From assembly GCF_003347665.1 (NCBI RefSeq), contig NZ_QDGA01000041.1, positions 1-42,911 of the forward strand: a stretch of 42,911 bases of DNA. The letters run 5' to 3'. The position numbers and the translations under genes are program-made. How positions within the stretch are numbered: the first letter of the stretch is position 1; every line of letters begins with the position of its first letter. The notes under the pieces are model-generated. The model was given only the letters and a program-made list of their open reading frames with translations, did not search any database and was not told where the DNA came from. Shown one piece after another: positions 7,058 through 15,448 of this stretch. This DNA is from Microvirga calopogonii. Lineage in GTDB: Bacteria; Pseudomonadota; Alphaproteobacteria; Rhizobiales; Beijerinckiaceae.

Positions 7058-7213
7058 ATGTTCGTTACCTACATCCTTTCCAAAGTCCGCGCTTATATGC
7101 GTTATCGCGAAACCGTCCGCGAGCTGTCCCTGCTTTCGGACCGCGAGCTCGACGATCTCGGCATCTCCCGCTTCCAGATCGACAGCATCGCTCGCCAGAA
7201 CGCCGTCGCGTAA
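7058..7213 (+). CDS. DUF1127 (YjiS-like) small protein
   Basis: 51 residues: MFVTYILSKVRAYMRYRETV followed by the DUF1127 core RELSLLSDRELDDLGISR and a short tail. The Arg-rich, mostly helical core with LSDRELDDLGI is diagnostic. Some short DUF1127 proteins of Rhizobiales affect RNA turnover and metabolism, but the exact role here is unknown. AGGAGC lies 7 bases before ATG 7058. A 5-base-pair hairpin (7020-7038) sits just upstream of that site. The gene is monocistronic between two terminators, as usual for this family. Confidence 0.9.
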   Translation: MFVTYILSKVRAYMRYRETVRELSLLSDRELDDLGISRFQIDSIARQNAVA

Positions 7214-7242
7214 ATTTACGCTGCATCGCAGCAAAAGGCCCT

Positions 7243-7267
7243 AGCCCGCCCTCCGGCGGGCTTTCGC
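7243..7267 (+). terminator. Rho-independent terminator after DUF1127 gene
   Basis: An 8-base-pair perfect stem (AGCCCGCC/GGCGGGCT) with a CTCC loop, followed by TTCGCTT, 30 bases past the stop of the DUF1127 gene. It may also serve the convergent SDR gene ending at 7294. Confidence 0.7.
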
Positions 7268-7293
7268 TTGTCTGGAGCCTCGCTTCCGGATCC

Positions 7294-8052
7294 TCAGCGG
7301 CCGCCCGAGACCGGGATGTTGGCGCCAGTGATGTAGGATGCGGCGTCCGACATCAGGAACAGTACGGCCTCGGCGATCTCCTCGGGCTCCCCGATCCGGT
7401 TGAGGGGAATGAAGGGGCGGAGGCGGTCCAGGCGGCCGACATCCTGGGTGCTGCGCTCGTGGATGTCCGTCTTCGTCATGCCAGGCGAAACCGCATTCAC
7501 CCGAATGCCCTCGCCTGCCAGCTCCTTCGCCAGTCCCACGGTCAGCGAGTCCACGGCTCCTTTCGAGGCCGCATACCAGACATACTCGTTCGGGCTCCCA
7601 AGCGAAGCCGCCACCGACGAGATGTTGACGATGATGCCGCCTGCCCCGCCGCGGCTTGTGGAGAGCCGCCGCGCCGCCTCGCGCGCCACCCAGATGGCAC
7701 CCATGACGTTCACGTCCATGCAGGTGCGGATCGTCTCGGCCGATGCCTGATCCAGTCTGCTGGACTTGCCCGTGATTCCCGCATTGTTGACCACATGCGC
7801 GATGGGACCCAGGGCCGCTTCAGCCTCGTCGAACACGCGCACCACGTCACCCTCGACCGCCACGTCGCCTTGGCAGGAAACCGCAGCCGCCCCCGATGTC
7901 CGGCAGGCGGCGAGCACCTGCTCGGCCGCATCCCGCTCGGACCGGTACGTGATGGCGACATCGTAACCGCGCGCCGCCGCAAGCTGCGCCACCGCAGCCC
8001 CTATGCCGCGGCTTCCACCTGTAATAAGGACGACGGGACGCTTGGATTGCAT
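7294..8052 (-). CDS. SDR family NAD(P)-dependent oxidoreductase
   Basis: 252 residues of a classical short-chain dehydrogenase/reductase. The dinucleotide-binding TGGSRGIG is at 11-18, NNAG at 89-92, and the catalytic Ser145/146 with YAASK (Tyr160, Lys164). The C-terminus ends in PVSGGR after a Rossmann fold of normal length. After the first strand the sequence is ITYRSERDA. The basic residues there suggest NADP(H) use, by inference. The substrate cannot be told from sequence; it resembles the 3-oxoacyl-reductase/glucose dehydrogenase branch. The gene is divergent from trmFO with about 200 bases between. Confidence 0.88.
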   Translation of the reverse strand: MQSKRPVVLITGGSRGIGAAVAQLAAARGYDVAITYRSERDAAEQVLAACRTSGAAAVSCQGDVAVEGDVVRVFDEAEAALGPIAHVVNNAGITGKSSRLDQASAETIRTCMDVNVMGAIWVAREAARRLSTSRGGAGGIIVNISSVAASLGSPNEYVWYAASKGAVDSLTVGLAKELAGEGIRVNAVSPGMTKTDIHERSTQDVGRLDRLRPFIPLNRIGEPEEIAEAVLFLMSDAASYITGANIPVSGGR

Positions 8053-8133
8053 GGGGTTCTAGCCTTTCCGACGGCACATCGTGCGGAATAGGATTCAGCC
8101 TTTCCGCTCCGAGCGACACATGAACTGAAAATC

Positions 8134-8181
8134 AGCATCGTGCAGATCCCGAAAGTGGTCTCCGCTTTCGAATCCGATGCT
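8134..8181. repeat. Rhizobiales-type intergenic palindrome
   Basis: A long imperfect inverted repeat with outer arms AGCATCG/CGATGCT and inner arms GATCCCGAAAGTGG/CCGCTTTCGAATCC around a 3-base turn. The GATCCCGAAA(A)GTGG core resembles a dispersed intergenic palindrome that I recall from many Rhizobiales genomes. It lies in the upstream region of trmFO, about 70 bases before its start, so it may be part of that leader. Confidence 0.6.
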
Positions 8182-8248
8182 TTCGTGAAGCGGCTCAGCT
8201 TGACCAGGGGTTTCCAGGGAGTCAACAAAGCCGCTCGGGAGAATGACC

Positions 8249-9667
8249 ATGAGCACCATCGAACCCATTCACGTCATCGGCGGCGGCCTCGCCGGTTCGG
8301 AAGCGACCTGGCAGATCGCCCAGGCCGGTGTGCCAGTCGTCCTCCATGAGATGCGCCCGGTGCGCGGCACGGATGCCCACAAGACGGAAGGTCTTGCCGA
8401 GCTCGTCTGCTCGAACTCCTTCCGCTCGGACGATGCCGAGACGAATGCCGTCGGTCTGCTGCACCAGGAAATGCGCAGCCTCGGCTCCCTGATCATGGCG
8501 AAGGGTGACGCCAACCAGGTCCCGGCCGGCGGCGCGTTGGCCGTCGACCGCGACGGCTTCTCCGATGCCGTGACGGCGGCGCTCGAAGCGCATCCGCTCG
8601 TCACCATCGAGCGCGGCGAGATCGCCGGCCTGCCCCCGGAGGAATGGTCCTCCGTGATCGTCGCCACCGGTCCCCTCACCTCGCCGGCCCTGGCCGAGGC
8701 GATTCTGGGCCTGACGGGCGAGACGTCGCTGGCGTTCTTCGACGCCATCGCGCCCATCGTCTATCGCGAGTCCATCAACATGGACATCGCTTGGTTCCAG
8801 TCGCGATACGACAAGGTCGGGCCTGGCGGCACCGGCAAGGACTACATCAACTGCCCCATGACACGAGAGCAGTACGACGCCTTTGTCGACGCCCTGATCG
8901 CCGGCGACAAGACCGAGTTCAAGGAGTGGGAGGCCGACACTCCCTATTTCGACGGCTGCCTCCCCATCGAGGTCATGGCCGAGCGCGGCCGGGAAACCCT
9001 TCGCCACGGGCCGATGAAGCCCGTTGGCCTGACCGATCCACGCAATCCCGACAGGAAGCCCTACGCGATCGTGCAGCTGCGCCAGGACAATGCGCTTGGC
9101 ACCCTGTTCAACATGGTCGGCTTCCAGACCAAGCTGAAATATGGCGCGCAAGGCGACATCTTCCGCATGATCCCCGGTCTGGAGAATGCCGAGTTCGCAC
9201 GGCTCGGCGGCATCCACCGCAACACCTATCTCAACTCGCCCAAGCTCCTCGACCCGACCCTTCGCCTGAAGGCGATGCCGCGCCTGCGCTTCGCCGGCCA
9301 GATCACCGGCTGCGAGGGCTATGTGGAAAGCGCCGCCGTGGGCCTGATGACCGGCCGCTTCGCCGCCGCCGAGCGGCTCGGCCGACCGATCCAGCCCCTG
9401 CCGCACACCACGGCCCTCGGCGCCCTGATCAATCACATCACGGGCGGCCACATCGAGACCATCGACGAGGGGCCGCGCTCCTTCCAGCCGATGAACGTCA
9501 ATTTCGGACTGTTCCCACCGCTCGCCCAAGCGCCGAAGTCCGAGGACGGGAAGCGCCTGCGCGGCCCGGCCAAGGCCGTCGCCCGCAAGAAGGCGCTGAC
9601 GGACAGGGCAAGGGCCGATCTGGCAGCCTGGATGTCCGGCACCGCACTGCCCGAGGCGGCGGAGTGA
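8249..9667 (+). CDS. trmFO: Methylenetetrahydrofolate--tRNA-(uracil-5-)-methyltransferase TrmFO
   Basis: 472 residues. TrmFO makes 5-methyluridine at position 54 of tRNA, using methylenetetrahydrofolate as carbon donor and FADH2 as reductant. The FAD-binding GGGLAGSEA is at 11-19, and EMRPVRGTDAHKT plus LVCSNSFRSDD (Cys54) are family signatures. RFAGQITGCEGYVESAA near the C-terminus is also typical. The start at 8249 is chosen over ATG 8243 because the GGGAG site is at correct distance only for 8249. The length is normal. It is a single gene with its own leader, which contains a palindromic repeat. Confidence 0.95.
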   Translation: MSTIEPIHVIGGGLAGSEATWQIAQAGVPVVLHEMRPVRGTDAHKTEGLAELVCSNSFRSDDAETNAVGLLHQEMRSLGSLIMAKGDANQVPAGGALAVDRDGFSDAVTAALEAHPLVTIERGEIAGLPPEEWSSVIVATGPLTSPALAEAILGLTGETSLAFFDAIAPIVYRESINMDIAWFQSRYDKVGPGGTGKDYINCPMTREQYDAFVDALIAGDKTEFKEWEADTPYFDGCLPIEVMAERGRETLRHGPMKPVGLTDPRNPDRKPYAIVQLRQDNALGTLFNMVGFQTKLKYGAQGDIFRMIPGLENAEFARLGGIHRNTYLNSPKLLDPTLRLKAMPRLRFAGQITGCEGYVESAAVGLMTGRFAAAERLGRPIQPLPHTTALGALINHITGGHIETIDEGPRSFQPMNVNFGLFPPLAQAPKSEDGKRLRGPAKAVARKKALTDRARADLAAWMSGTALPEAAE

Positions 9668-9792
9668 GGGCCCGATCGGCCTGATCCAGGAAGACGCACG
9701 GTTTTACAGGCGGGGCGTTCAAATCGTCCCGCCTCTCTGGGCATGGCTTACGTTTCGTTATATAGTTGAATCGCCCTTGAGGAGGTTCAACA

Positions 9793-10017
9793 GTGAAACG
9801 CACGATCCTGGTTGGCTTGATGGTCGCCTTCGGCCTCTCGCCTGCCCCCTACGGTCAGGACGACACGAAGCCAAAGCAAGAGCTGAAATGCGACCCCAAC
9901 CCGGCGCCTGGAGAAGCGCCCAAGAAGATCCAATACCGCCACAACGGCAAGACCTATATCGAGTACTGCTCGTTGGGTAAGAAGCACGTTATCGTCGATC
10001 ATGGCCAGAACGGCTGA
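9793..10017 (+). CDS. Small exported hypothetical protein
   Basis: 74 residues from a GTG start preceded by AGGAGG seven bases upstream. Residues 1 to about 22 form a signal peptide (ILVGLMVAFGLSPAP, then YGQ). The mature part is Lys/Pro-rich with two cysteines (KCDPNP and EYCSLGKK) that could form one disulfide in the periplasm. No named family is recognised. A TATAGT sequence about 20 bases ahead of the ribosome binding site may be a -10 box. The gene converges with the NDUFAF6-like gene, with 27 bases between the stops. Confidence 0.65.
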   Translation: MKRTILVGLMVAFGLSPAPYGQDDTKPKQELKCDPNPAPGEAPKKIQYRHNGKTYIEYCSLGKKHVIVDHGQNG

Positions 10018-10044
10018 TCGCCGCTTGAGACCTGTGCTCGATCC

Positions 10045-10887
10045 TCAGAATGGCCCGCGCCAAAGCGCCCAGATTCGGCGCCATTGCGGCAGGTCCACCG
10101 GCGTGTGGAACGGATCGTAATCCCGCCGCTCCATGGCCTTGAGATAGGGCTCGACCAAGGCAAGTGGTTGGAACGCGGGCTTCGCAGAAGCCGGAATGGT
10201 GGTTCGCAGCCGGCGCGTCTGTTCGAGATGCCGGCGCGCAACGGCGCGGAGATCGGCGAGAGCGCGTTCGAGCCCCGGACCGCCGCGTCCGGTCACGATG
10301 TCCTCCCGCACCACGCCGTGGCGGGTGAGGATGTCGGCGGGGATGAAGACCTGTCCCTGTCGCGCATGATGCGGAAAGGCGCGCAGGAGACCGGTGATCG
10401 CATAGGCGACACCCGCGTGACCGGCAGCATCCGCCGTACCGGGGTTTGAGCCGTTGGCGAGGATGAGGCTCGCGAGCTGGATCAGGCTGGACGACGTCTC
10501 GCCGCAATAACCCTCGAGATCGTTTAAGGAAGGCATCGGGTCATCGTACAGATCGAAGATCCGGGCATCGATCAGGTCGACGAAGGATTGCCGCGGCAGA
10601 CGGAACTGCACGATGGTGTCGTCGAGAGCGGCAGCAACCGGATTGGCGCGCACGTCCCCCCTCGCCTCGCCTTGAAGAGCGTCGCGCCACCATTGCAGGC
10701 GTATCTCGCCGACGAGCGCCTCGCGCACGGCCTCGCGAACGCGCGAGACCTCGAAGTTGAAGGCATAGAGCGCGTGGAGATGCGGACGCTTGTCGGCGGG
10801 CGCGAAGAGGCTGGCCCAGTAACGGTCCGGATCGGCCTCGCGCACGAGCGCTTCGCAATGGGCGAAGTTCGAGATTGCCTCTGCCAT
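10045..10887 (-). CDS. NDUFAF6-like squalene/phytoene synthase family protein (probable complex I assembly factor)
   Basis: 280 residues of the squalene/phytoene synthase fold. The segments RPHLHALYAFNFEVSRVRE, IRLQWWRDAL, LEGYCGETSSSL and VFIPADILTRHGV match, by eye, the mammalian complex I assembly factor NDUFAF6 rather than true prenyl synthases. The Asp-rich substrate-binding motif expected near ALYAFN is replaced by FEVSRV, so prenyl transfer is unlikely. It lies one base after the NDUFAF3-like gene, at the end of the yajC-secD-secF operon. That pairing strengthens the call. Direct function in bacterial complex I is inference. Databases often name such genes only as phytoene/squalene synthase family. 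Confidence 0.8.
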   Translation of the reverse strand: MAEAISNFAHCEALVREADPDRYWASLFAPADKRPHLHALYAFNFEVSRVREAVREALVGEIRLQWWRDALQGEARGDVRANPVAAALDDTIVQFRLPRQSFVDLIDARIFDLYDDPMPSLNDLEGYCGETSSSLIQLASLILANGSNPGTADAAGHAGVAYAITGLLRAFPHHARQGQVFIPADILTRHGVVREDIVTGRGGPGLERALADLRAVARRHLEQTRRLRTTIPASAKPAFQPLALVEPYLKAMERRDYDPFHTPVDLPQWRRIWALWRGPF

Positions 10888-10888
10888 A

Positions 10889-11275
10889 TCAGGGGACGGC
10901 GATCAGCGCCGCGGCCACCTTGCGGTTCTCGGCCAGCAGGATGTTGTAGGTGCGCGCGGCGGCGCCCGTCTGCATCACGTCGAGACCGATCCCTGCTTCA
11001 CGGAACCGGGTGCGGAACGCACCTGGGATCGCCGCGATGTCGGCCCCCGTGCCGAGGAGAAGGAGATCGATGGAATCGGCCTCGGCGAAGATCGGGTCGA
11101 GCGTCTCGTCCGTGAGCTCAGCCACGGCGTTCACCGGCCACGCCCTGATGCCCGACGGCAGGGCGAGCAGCGAACCCCGGTGGGACATGTCCGCGAAGCG
11201 GAAGCCACCATTGCCATAGGCATCAAACGGATGGCGTCCCGGAAGGAAGCCATCATAGAGGCGACCATTGCTCAT
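10889..11275 (-). CDS. Mth938-like domain protein (NDUFAF3 homologue)
   Basis: 128 residues covering one Mth938-like (DUF498) domain. It has YGNGGFRFADMSHRGSLLALP, DLLLLGTGAD and the closing AARTYNILLAENRKVAAALI, which parallels the C-terminus of the human complex I assembly factor NDUFAF3. No signal peptide or membrane segment is seen. The stop is one base before the start of the NDUFAF6-like gene and the start is 4 bases after secF, so translation is probably coupled. A role with the NDUFAF6-like partner in assembling NADH dehydrogenase at the membrane is inferred from the mitochondrial pair. Confidence 0.82.
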   Translation of the reverse strand: MSNGRLYDGFLPGRHPFDAYGNGGFRFADMSHRGSLLALPSGIRAWPVNAVAELTDETLDPIFAEADSIDLLLLGTGADIAAIPGAFRTRFREAGIGLDVMQTGAAARTYNILLAENRKVAAALIAVP

Positions 11276-11279
11276 GGCC

Positions 11280-12218
11280 CTACTCCGCTGCGGCGGCCCG
11301 GCCCTCCGGCACCTTGACGCTCTCCGACCCGCGCAGGCCGATATAGATCAGCATGGGGGACGAAATGCAGATGGCCGAATAAGTACAGATGACGACACCA
11401 TAGAGCATGACCTGTGCGAAGCCCTGGATCGCCTGTCCACCGAAGAGGACGAGCGCCAGCAGCGAGAGCGCAGTGGTCACCGCCGTCATGATCGTACGGG
11501 ACATGGTGTGGTTGATCGACAGGTTCAGAAGCTCTTCGGCCGGCATCGTCTTATAACGGCGCATCAGCTCACGGGTTCGGTCGAACACCACCACGGTCTC
11601 GTTGAGCGAATAGCCCACGATGGTCAGGATCGCCGCGATGGACGTCATGTTGAACTCATGACGGGTGATCACGAAGAAGCCGATGGTGAGCACGATGTCG
11701 TGCAGCGTGCCAATGATGGACGCAACCGCCAGCTCGCGCTCGAAGCGGAACCAGAGATAGAACAGCACCGCGATGACCGATAGCACGACGCCGATGGTGC
11801 CGGACTGCACGAGCTCTCCCGACACGCGTGGACCGACCGTCTCGACGCGGCGGAAATCGTATTCGTTGCTGAAGGTGTCGCGGGCCTTCTGCACCACGGC
11901 CGTCTGCGCGGACTCGCCGCCGGCCTGGATCGGGAAGCGGAGGGAAACCTCGCCGCCCGTGCCGAACTCCTGCACCTCCACGTCGCCGAAGCCGAAGCCT
12001 TCGGCCGTCTGGCGGATCTGGGCGACATTGGCCTGGCCGGACTTGGCCTGGATCTCCATGAGCGTGCCGCCCTTGAAGTCGATGCCGAAGTTGAGGCCGA
12101 TCGTCACGAGCACGATCGCCGTGGCGACGGAAATGACGGCGGACAGCGGGAACGAGAAGCGCCGCAGGCGCATGAAGTCGAAGTGGGAGTTTTCGGGCCA
12201 GAGGCGAATGAGGCGCAC
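11280..12218 (-). CDS. secF: Protein translocase subunit SecF
   Basis: 312 residues. With SecD and YajC, SecF forms the accessory complex that pulls preproteins through SecYEG using the proton motive force. The N-terminal membrane segment is followed by NFGIDFKGGTLMEI, the periplasmic P4 region and five more membrane segments, including LTIVGYSLNETVVVFDRTRE, the most conserved SecF stretch. GTG 12218 is chosen because AGGAG sits 7 bases upstream. GTG 12227 would leave no spacing, and an ATG 16 codons downstream is also possible. The gene directly follows secD. Confidence 0.95.
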   Translation of the reverse strand: MRLIRLWPENSHFDFMRLRRFSFPLSAVISVATAIVLVTIGLNFGIDFKGGTLMEIQAKSGQANVAQIRQTAEGFGFGDVEVQEFGTGGEVSLRFPIQAGGESAQTAVVQKARDTFSNEYDFRRVETVGPRVSGELVQSGTIGVVLSVIAVLFYLWFRFERELAVASIIGTLHDIVLTIGFFVITRHEFNMTSIAAILTIVGYSLNETVVVFDRTRELMRRYKTMPAEELLNLSINHTMSRTIMTAVTTALSLLALVLFGGQAIQGFAQVMLYGVVICTYSAICISSPMLIYIGLRGSESVKVPEGRAAAAE

Positions 12219-12230
12219 GATACGCACTCC

Positions 12231-13838
12231 TTAGAACGGAAGGACTTTGGGACGCATCCACTGATACCAGAGCGCGATCATCATGCGCGTCAGGGTGACT
12301 GCGGTGAGCACGGTCGTCAGGATGCCGAGAATGAACACGACGGCGAAGCCGCGCACGGGGCCGGAGCCGAGGAAGAACAGGATCAGGGCCGCAATGGCCA
12401 TGGTGCTGTTGGAATCGACGATGGTGGCGAAAGCCCGGTCGAAGCCCGCCTGGATGCCCGATACGATGGAACGTCCGGAACGCACCTCTTCGCGGATGCG
12501 CTCGTAGATGAGCACGTTCGAGTCCACCGCCGTGCCGATGGTGAGCACGATGCCCGCGATGCCCGGCAGGGTCAGCGTGGCTTCAAGCACCGACATGAGG
12601 CCGAAGATGAGGCCCACGTGGACGAGGAGCGCGATGTTCGCGATCAAACCGAAGACGCCGTAGGTCGCGAACATGAAGATCACGACGAAGATGGCCGCCA
12701 CATAGGTCGCCATCTTGCCGGCCTGGATGGAATCGCGGCCGAGGCCCGGACCCACCGTACGCTCTTCGACGATCGTGAGCTTGGCAGGCAGGGCGCCGGA
12801 GCGCAGCAGAACCGCCAGGTTGTTGACCTGCTCGACGGTGAAGCTGCCGGAGATCTGACCGGAGCCGCCGGTGATCGGCGACTGGATCGTCGGCGCCGAG
12901 ATCACCCGGTTGTCGAGCACGATGGCGAGCTGACGGCCGAGATTCTCCGTCGTCGCCTGACCGAAGCGCTGGGCGCCGCGGATGTTGAAGCGGAAATTGA
13001 CGATGGGCTGGCGCGTCTGGCTGTCGAAGGCCGGCTGCGCATCCGTCAGGTCGCCGCCTTCGGCAATCACCCGGCGCTCGACCGGAACGCGCTGACCGCC
13101 CGCATCTTGCATGGGGAGCATATCGACGTCGGTCGCGCCCGGCTGAGCCAGCAGGCGGAATTCGAGATTGCCGGTTTCACCCAGAAGCGCCTTCAGCTGC
13201 TGCGGATCCTGCAGGCCCGGAACCTGGACGAGAACGCGGTCGGCGCCCTGGCGCTGAATGCTCGGCTCCGTCGTGCCGGTGGCATCGATACGTCGACGGA
13301 CGACTTCGATGGATTGGTCGACGGCGCGGCGCACGCGCTCGTTGATGCCGGCATCCGTGTAGGTCAGCGTGATCACGCCATCCGGTGTCGTGCTGATCTG
13401 GACGGCATTGCCGCCGCTCTGGCCCAGCATGGCATTGCCGATGGGCTGCGACAATTCCCTCAGGCGCGGCATGAGCCGCTCGCGGTCGGCGGCATCCGGC
13501 ACGCGAATCTGCACGCCCCGCTGAACGGTCTGGATGCCGTTCTGAGACGACACGCGGGTATCGCGCAGGATGCGGCGGACGTCGTCACGCAGGAGTGTGA
13601 TCTGGCCGCGCAACAGGTCCTGCGCATCGACCTCTAGGAGGACGTGGGAGCCGCCCTGTAGGTCGAGGCCCAGCACGATGGCGCGGGACGGAACGAGCCA
13701 GGACGGGACCCAGCTCGGAATGGCATTCAGGTAGGCCTGACGCTGCTCGCGATTCATCGTGCTCGGAACCGCAAGAAGCAGGCCGATCACAATGATCGCC
13801 ATGGTGGCGATGATCTTCGACCTCGAGAAGCGCAGCAT
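12231..13838 (-). CDS. secD: Protein translocase subunit SecD
   Basis: 535 residues. It has an N-terminal membrane segment (KIIATMAIIVIGLLLAV), LGLDLQGGSHVLLEV, a large periplasmic P1 domain and a C-terminal group of five membrane segments with TYGVFGLIANIALLVHVGLI and TIGTAVDSNVLIYERIREE, all typical of SecD. It works with SecF in late steps of Sec export. The start is taken as ATG 13838 (MLRFSRSK, the usual alphaproteobacterial opening); a GTG seven codons upstream is the alternative. The gene is second in the yajC-secD-secF unit. Confidence 0.95.
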   Translation of the reverse strand: MLRFSRSKIIATMAIIVIGLLLAVPSTMNREQRQAYLNAIPSWVPSWLVPSRAIVLGLDLQGGSHVLLEVDAQDLLRGQITLLRDDVRRILRDTRVSSQNGIQTVQRGVQIRVPDAADRERLMPRLRELSQPIGNAMLGQSGGNAVQISTTPDGVITLTYTDAGINERVRRAVDQSIEVVRRRIDATGTTEPSIQRQGADRVLVQVPGLQDPQQLKALLGETGNLEFRLLAQPGATDVDMLPMQDAGGQRVPVERRVIAEGGDLTDAQPAFDSQTRQPIVNFRFNIRGAQRFGQATTENLGRQLAIVLDNRVISAPTIQSPITGGSGQISGSFTVEQVNNLAVLLRSGALPAKLTIVEERTVGPGLGRDSIQAGKMATYVAAIFVVIFMFATYGVFGLIANIALLVHVGLIFGLMSVLEATLTLPGIAGIVLTIGTAVDSNVLIYERIREEVRSGRSIVSGIQAGFDRAFATIVDSNSTMAIAALILFFLGSGPVRGFAVVFILGILTTVLTAVTLTRMMIALWYQWMRPKVLPF

Positions 13839-13930
13839 CGTCAGCTCAACCTTTCTCACACACCCTGCCGCATTTGCTCTGCGGCGAACCGGCCCATGTC
13901 GGATACGTCGAGGGCCGGCTTCTTTTCACA

Positions 13931-14275
13931 TCAAGCCTTGACCGGCTCGCTCTTGGAGCGGACCTCGGAGATCATGGCCCGGGCCACCTTCACCTTCACG
14001 CCGTCGGCAATCTCGACTTCGATGTCATTCGAATCCTCGAGGACCTTCGTGACCTTGCCGATGATTCCGCCCGAGGTGACCACCGTATCGCCACGGCGCA
14101 CGTTCTTGATCATCTCCTGGTGGGTCTTCACCCGGCGCTGCTGGGGCCGGATGATCAGGAACCACATGATCACGAATATGAGGATGAACGGAACGAATTG
14201 AAGGATCATCTCCGTTCCGCCCCCGGCGGGGGCCCCTTGTGCGAAGGCAGGTGAAATGAACAAGCGGCTCTCCAT
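13931..14275 (-). CDS. yajC: Preprotein translocase subunit YajC
   Basis: 114 residues. A short N-terminal part (FISPAFAQG) is followed by one membrane segment at about 25-43 (FVPFILIFVIMWFLII) and the family signature RPQQRRVKTHQEMI. A small cytoplasmic domain with GDTVVTSGGIIGKV follows. YajC associates with SecDF. ATG 14275 is preferred, although its ribosome binding site is poor; a GTG at 14311 would add 12 residues. It is the first gene of the sec unit, divergent from the DUF815 ATPase gene, with 212 bases between the starts. Confidence 0.93.
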   Translation of the reverse strand: MESRLFISPAFAQGAPAGGGTEMILQFVPFILIFVIMWFLIIRPQQRRVKTHQEMIKNVRRGDTVVTSGGIIGKVTKVLEDSNDIEVEIADGVKVKVARAMISEVRSKSEPVKA

Positions 14276-14487
14276 GGATAAAGGCGCGTGGCAGGCCCGT
14301 TTTGGGCCCACCCGCGCCGGACGGGATTACAAAGCGTGGCGGACTATACCCATCGACTCGCCGAAATCAATGAAGTTCAAGGCCTTTCCCAAGGCTCCTG
14401 CACGGTCGAGGTCCTCTCTTTCATGGACCGGATAGCCATTTTCGCGCTAAGCACGGCATCCTCACTATTTCTTGAAGCCGAAAATTC

Positions 14488-15363
14488 ATGCCCGCCGATC
14501 TGAACTCTCCCGAATCCCTGGCGCTTTTGACGCGGATCGCCGATGCCCTGGAGCGCCTCGTCCCCACCGGCACGGCCCACGCCGACTTCAAGGAGGCCGA
14601 CGCCTTCGTCTGGCAGGCCGCCGGGCGCAGGCTCTCGCCGGTTCCGAAGGTCAACCGGGTCGAGATGAGCCTTCTGCGTGGCATCGACCGGGTCCGGGAC
14701 CAGCTCGCGGAGAACACCCAGCGCTTCGCCAGGGGCCTGCCGGCCAACAACGCCCTCCTCTGGGGCGCCCGGGGCATGGGCAAGTCGTCCCTGGTCAAGG
14801 CAGTCCACGCGGAGATCAACCACGCCAAGCCAGCCGACGCGCTTCCCCTCAAGCTGATCGAGATCCACCGGGAAGACATCGAGACCCTGCCGGACCTCAT
14901 GGGCCTTCTGCGACAGGATCCTCACCGCTTCATCGTCTTCTGCGACGATCTCTCCTTCGATGCTGACGACACCTCCTACAAGTCGCTCAAGGCCGTGCTG
15001 GAAGGCGGGATCGAGGGGCGGCCCGACAACGTGATCTTCTACGCCACCTCCAACCGCCGCCACCTGCTGCCGCGCGACATGATGGAGAACGAGCGCTCCA
15101 CGGCCATCAACCCGGGCGAGGCCGTGGAGGAGAAGGTCTCCCTCTCCGACCGCTTCGGCCTCTGGCTCGGCTTCCACAAATGCAGCCAGGACGAATATCT
15201 CGACATGGTCTTCGCCTATGTCGACCATCTCGGCCTGCAGGCGGACCGCGACACCATCCGCGCCGAGGCGCTGGAATGGGCCACGACCCGCGGCGCTCGC
15301 TCCGGCCGCACGGCCTGGCAGTTCATCCAGGATCTGGCCGGACGGCTTGGGAAGGCGATCTGA
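14488..15363 (+). CDS. DUF815 family AAA-type ATP-binding protein
   Basis: 291 residues. Walker A GARGMGKSS is at 93-101. Walker B FIVFCDDLSF is at 148-157, with Asp153/154. A sensor-like YATSNRRHLLP segment and EEKVSLSDRFGLWL, characteristic of DUF815, follow. The protein is cytosolic with no membrane segment. The family is widespread but has no settled substrate. It usually stands next to yajC in alphaproteobacteria, as here, which may mean a link to export or only synteny. It ends before a terminator hairpin at 15373-15399. Confidence 0.88.
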   Translation: MPADLNSPESLALLTRIADALERLVPTGTAHADFKEADAFVWQAAGRRLSPVPKVNRVEMSLLRGIDRVRDQLAENTQRFARGLPANNALLWGARGMGKSSLVKAVHAEINHAKPADALPLKLIEIHREDIETLPDLMGLLRQDPHRFIVFCDDLSFDADDTSYKSLKAVLEGGIEGRPDNVIFYATSNRRHLLPRDMMENERSTAINPGEAVEEKVSLSDRFGLWLGFHKCSQDEYLDMVFAYVDHLGLQADRDTIRAEALEWATTRGARSGRTAWQFIQDLAGRLGKAI

Positions 15364-15372
15364 AACGACAAA

Positions 15373-15399
15373 GGGACGGTGGCTGAGCTCCACCGTCCC
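15373..15399. terminator. Bidirectional terminator between convergent genes
   Basis: A 10-base-pair perfect stem (GGGACGGTGG/CCACCGTCCC) with a 7-base loop in the gap between two convergent genes. On the minus strand it is followed by TTTGTCGTTT, so it chiefly ends the serS-surE-pcm-LytM run. On the plus strand the following CTCATT is weak. Confidence 0.65.
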
Positions 15400-15448
15400 C
15401 TCATTCGACCGGCCTCTCGATCGAGACCGATCTAAACCATTGGCCCGA

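Noticed and set aside
10045..10887. True phytoene or squalene synthase
   Set aside because: The Asp-rich substrate motif is missing, and the context and conserved segments fit the NDUFAF6 group.
12183..13637. Plus-strand open frame of 484 codons opposite secD
   Set aside because: The protein is His/Arg/Asp-rich without any family pattern, and the opposite strand is a complete, well-conserved secD.
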